Assembly (NCBI GenBank): GCA_934486915.1
Contig: CAKSRC010000045.1
Location: 1 to 8,520 of the forward strand
From: an uncultured Eubacteriales bacterium
GTDB lineage: Bacteria; Bacillota; Clostridia; Oscillospirales; Acutalibacteraceae
DNA: 8,520 bases
Direction: 5' to 3'
The notes under the pieces were generated by a model. It ran no database searches. It was not told where the DNA came from and worked only from the letters and a program-made list of their open reading frames with translations. Both the position numbers and the translations under genes were made by a program. Of the stretch, positions 7,592-8,520 are shown piece by piece. How positions within the stretch are numbered: the stretch's first letter is position 1; each line of letters starts with the position of its first letter.

Positions 7592-7888
7592 TTAAGCCTC
7601 TTTCTTAACGATAAGAGAACGTAAAATACCGTCAGTAATCTTGTAGATACGGTCTAATTCAGCAGGGAATTCAGCATCGCTTTTGAAGTTAAACAAAGCA
7701 TAGTATCCTTCAGGTTCTTTGTTGATTTGATAAGCAAGTCTTCTTTTGCCCCACTTATCTACGCTTTCTAAAGTACCATTTTCTTCGATTAAGGCTTGGA
7801 ATTTTTGGATCATAGATTCAATACCTTCTTCACCTAATTTTAGAGAAAGAACTAAAACTGATTCATATGAATTTTGAATTTTTTCCAT
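7592..7888 (-). CDS. rpsF: 30S ribosomal protein S6 (bS6)
   Basis: S6 binds S18 and the central domain of 16S rRNA in the small subunit. The protein is 98 residues with the ferredoxin-like S6 fold: Y8-E-S-V-L-V-L at the first strand, G43-T-L-E-S, W-G-K-R-R-L-A-Y-x-I-N-K (central conserved stretch) and G-Y-Y-A-L-F-N-F. I place the start at the ATG at 7888. A perfect AAGGAGG lies 8 nt upstream of it. A GTG three codons earlier (7897) is in frame but overlaps that ribosome site and cannot be the start. First gene of the operon with ssb and rpsR, behind a strong promoter and a structured leader. Confidence 0.96.
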   Translation of the reverse strand: MEKIQNSYESVLVLSLKLGEEGIESMIQKFQALIEENGTLESVDKWGKRRLAYQINKEPEGYYALFNFKSDAEFPAELDRIYKITDGILRSLIVKKEA

Positions 7889-7970
7889 TCGTTGCACCTC
7901 CTTTTGGACGTTAGGCCCTAATAATAAATCAGAGCAAGGATTTTATTAGCGTATGTTATACGACAATAAT
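7889..7970 (-). promoter_or_regulatory. Structured 5' leader of the rpsF-ssb-rpsR mRNA
   Basis: The predicted transcript start near 7970 leaves about 80 nt before the rpsF ATG. Two adjacent hairpins can form. One is short: CGTAT / ATACG with loop AAC (7962-7950). The next begins one base later: CTAATAA / TTATTAG (7949-7943 with 7924-7918) around an 18-nt loop, extendable by AAT/ATT. In many bacteria this leader binds the S6:S18 complex as feedback control through a motif with a CCG loop. I do not find a CCG here, so canonical regulation is not shown. Confidence 0.45.
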
Positions 7971-7976
7971 ATAAAT

Positions 7977-8005
7977 ATTATACCAAATGAGTTTCATAGA
8001 GTCAA
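7977..8005 (-). promoter_or_regulatory. Near-consensus sigma-A promoter of rpsF-ssb-rpsR
   Basis: On the minus strand TTGACT (8005-8000) is followed after exactly 17 bases by a perfect TATAAT (7982-7977). Start of transcription is expected near 7970. Its strength fits a ribosomal protein operon. Confidence 0.88.
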
Positions 8006-8029
8006 ACATTTTTTAAATAAAAATATAAA

Positions 8030-8059
8030 ACAACCATAAGAAACGGTTCCTATGGTTGT
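8030..8059 (-). terminator. Intrinsic terminator upstream of the rpsF promoter
   Basis: ACAACCATA (minus strand, 8059-8051) pairs with TATGGTTGT (8038-8030) in a perfect 9-bp stem with a 12-nt loop. On the minus strand it is followed by TTTATATTTTTATTT. It lies 25 nt before the rpsF -35 box and insulates that operon from tRNA transcription arriving from the right. Confidence 0.75.
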
Positions 8060-8137
8060 AAAATTTCAACTTACTAATGAAAGCCTGGGATAAAATTTTT
8101 TAGAATCGTTCCTACATACAGGATTGATGTCTATTGG
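8060..8137. other. Short spacer between two terminators, no gene seen
   Basis: These 78 nt lie between the tRNA-proximal hairpin and the second terminator. Neither strand carries a convincing reading frame with a ribosome site, nor a clear promoter. An internal AAATTT / AAATTT-type complementarity is present but distant and weak. Confidence 0.4.
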
Positions 8138-8170
8138 TAAAAACTATGATAAAAGTGGTATAATCATAGT
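8138..8170 (-). terminator. Probable terminator of the tRNA cluster
   Basis: On the minus strand ACTATGAT (8170-8163) pairs with ATCATAGT (8150-8143), an 8-bp stem with a 12-nt loop, followed directly by a T-run (8143-8139). It starts two bases after the CCA end of the last tRNA. The stem is AT-rich, so read-through to the stronger hairpin at 8030-8059 is possible. Confidence 0.6.
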
Positions 8171-8172
8171 AT

Positions 8173-8247
8173 TGGTGACCCGGACGGGAATCGAACCCGT
8201 GTTACCGCCGTGAAAGGGCGGTGTCTTAGCCGCTTGACCACCGGGCC
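8173..8247 (-). tRNA. tRNA-Glu (anticodon TTC), copy nearest the terminator
   Basis: A full cloverleaf of 75 nt including an encoded CCA. The acceptor stem GGCCCGG pairs with CCGGGTC (one G-U), with discriminator A. The D arm is GTC...GAC. The anticodon arm is CCGCC-CTTTCAC-GGCGG, with TTC at 8214-8212. The T arm is ACGGG-TTCGATT-CCCGT. It closely resembles B. subtilis tRNA-Glu. This tRNA also feeds tetrapyrrole synthesis where the glutamyl-tRNA route is used. It differs from the neighbouring copy at four bases, all in the D- and T-loops. Confidence 0.96.
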
Positions 8248-8265
8248 AAATACAATAAATTCAGG

Positions 8266-8294
8266 ATTTAAGTCGAGTTATTTAGTTTTATCAA
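8266..8294 (-). promoter_or_regulatory. Possible internal promoter for the last tRNA-Glu
   Basis: On the minus strand TTGATA (8294-8289, five of six consensus bases) is followed after 17 bases by TTAAAT (8271-8266, four of six). The tRNA begins 18 nt beyond it. It could give the last tRNA-Glu extra transcription, but the -10 box is weak and the tRNAs may simply be cotranscribed. Confidence 0.3.
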
Positions 8295-8321
8295 AATAAG
8301 AAACGCAAAGAATATAAAAAG

Positions 8322-8396
8322 TGGTGACCCGGACGGGATTTGAACCCGTGTTACCGCCGTGAAAGGGCGGTGTCTTAACCACTTGACCACCGGGCC
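8322..8396 (-). tRNA. tRNA-Glu (anticodon TTC), second copy
   Basis: A full 75-nt cloverleaf with encoded CCA and the same acceptor, anticodon and T stems as the other tRNA-Glu. Its D-loop reads AAGTGGTTAA (the other copy has AAGCGGCTAA) and its T-loop TTCAAAT (the other TTCGATT). It is separated from the other copy by a 74-nt AT-rich spacer and from tRNA-Met by a 46-nt spacer containing a long hairpin. Confidence 0.96.
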
Positions 8397-8399
8397 AAA

Positions 8400-8436
8400 T
8401 TTCTTATAACCGATAGATAATATCGACTATAAGAAA
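8400..8436. repeat. Long near-symmetric inverted repeat between tRNA-Met and tRNA-Glu
   Basis: TTTCTTATA (8400-8408) pairs with TATAAGAAA (8428-8436), and inside it CGATA (8411-8415) pairs with TATCG (8421-8425) around a 5-nt loop. This makes a 14-bp stem broken by one symmetric AC/AC internal loop. It fills most of the 46-nt spacer. It lacks a clean T-run on either strand, so it is more likely a processing or stability element than a terminator. Confidence 0.6.
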
Positions 8437-8442
8437 CAAAAA

Positions 8443-8519
8443 TGGTAGCGGTAAATGGACTTGAACCATCGACACTTCGGGTATGAACCGAATGCTCTAG
8501 CCAGCTGAGCTATACCGCC
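8443..8519 (-). tRNA. tRNA-Met (anticodon CAT), elongator type
   Basis: A full 77-nt cloverleaf with encoded CCA, ending one base from the right edge. The acceptor stem is GGCGGTA / TACCGCT with a G1-U72 pair and discriminator A, as in Firmicute elongator tRNA-Met. The D arm is AGCTCAGCTGGCTAGAGC. The anticodon arm is TTCGG-TTCATAC-CCGAA. The T arm is GATGG-TTCAAGT-CCATT (ends with a G-U pair). An initiator tRNA would show an unpaired C1-A72, which is absent. A tRNA-Ile2 with modified CAT is less likely from the acceptor sequence but cannot be fully excluded. Confidence 0.92.
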
Positions 8520-8520
8520 A

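Noticed and set aside
7889..7897. GTG at 7897 as the rpsF start, adding three residues
   Set aside because: The GTG is fused to the AAGGAGG ribosome site, leaving no spacing; the ATG at 7888 has ideal 8-nt spacing and gives the normal S6 N-terminus.
8134..8164. Plus-strand promoter with a perfect TATAAT at 8159-8164
   Set aside because: The best -35 (TTGGTA) is 19 bases away and the TATAAT lies inside the tRNA terminator hairpin; it would transcribe antisense to the tRNAs with no gene beyond.
1..8520. CRISPR array, insertion sequence, prophage or tRNA-associated integration site
   Set aside because: No regularly spaced direct repeats, transposase or integrase frame, or partial tRNA 3' end duplication was found; the two tRNA-Glu are both complete genes.

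Overview
The window looks like a chromosomal segment of a low-GC, AT-rich Gram-positive bacterium, most likely a member of the Clostridia. The evidence is strong AGGAGG-type ribosome binding sites, TTGACT/TATAAT-type promoters, encoded CCA tails on the tRNAs, a B. subtilis-like tRNA-Glu and elongator tRNA-Met, a zinc-binding (C+) form of ribosomal protein S18, and a DacF-type D,D-carboxypeptidase ending in a transmembrane helix. No phage, insertion sequence, CRISPR array or plasmid signature is visible.

Layout from left to right. (1) At 1-598 (minus) a reading frame runs off the left edge. It is a protein of at least 199 residues that I do not recognise, preceded by a good sigma-A-type promoter. 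(2) At 749-2062 (minus) lies a secreted, membrane-anchored D-alanyl-D-alanine carboxypeptidase with all three catalytic motifs. A 9-bp inverted repeat abuts its stop codon. (3) Diverging from it, 2199-6756 (plus) holds three genes whose ends overlap as ATGA: a small calcineurin-like phosphoesterase, sbcD and sbcC. SbcC and SbcD together form the Mre11/Rad50-like nuclease that opens DNA hairpins and protein-blocked ends. The small phosphoesterase is the unusual member, because two of its expected metal-site residues are replaced. (4) A strong hairpin at 6772-6809 separates sbcC from the convergent minus-strand operon rpsF-ssb-rpsR (S6, single-stranded DNA-binding protein, S18; 7888 down to 6826). 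That operon has a near-consensus promoter at 7977-8005 and a structured leader of about 80 nt. (5) At the right end are three minus-strand tRNA genes, Met(CAT), Glu(TTC) and a second Glu(TTC), followed by a hairpin plus T-run and then a second, stronger terminator upstream of the rpsF promoter.

Most of the window is conserved housekeeping DNA. The points most worth a second look are the phosphoesterase coupled to sbcDC with its altered active site, the unidentified left-edge gene, and the hairpins in the rpsF leader and between the tRNAs. I see no convincing evidence of a wholly new system here.
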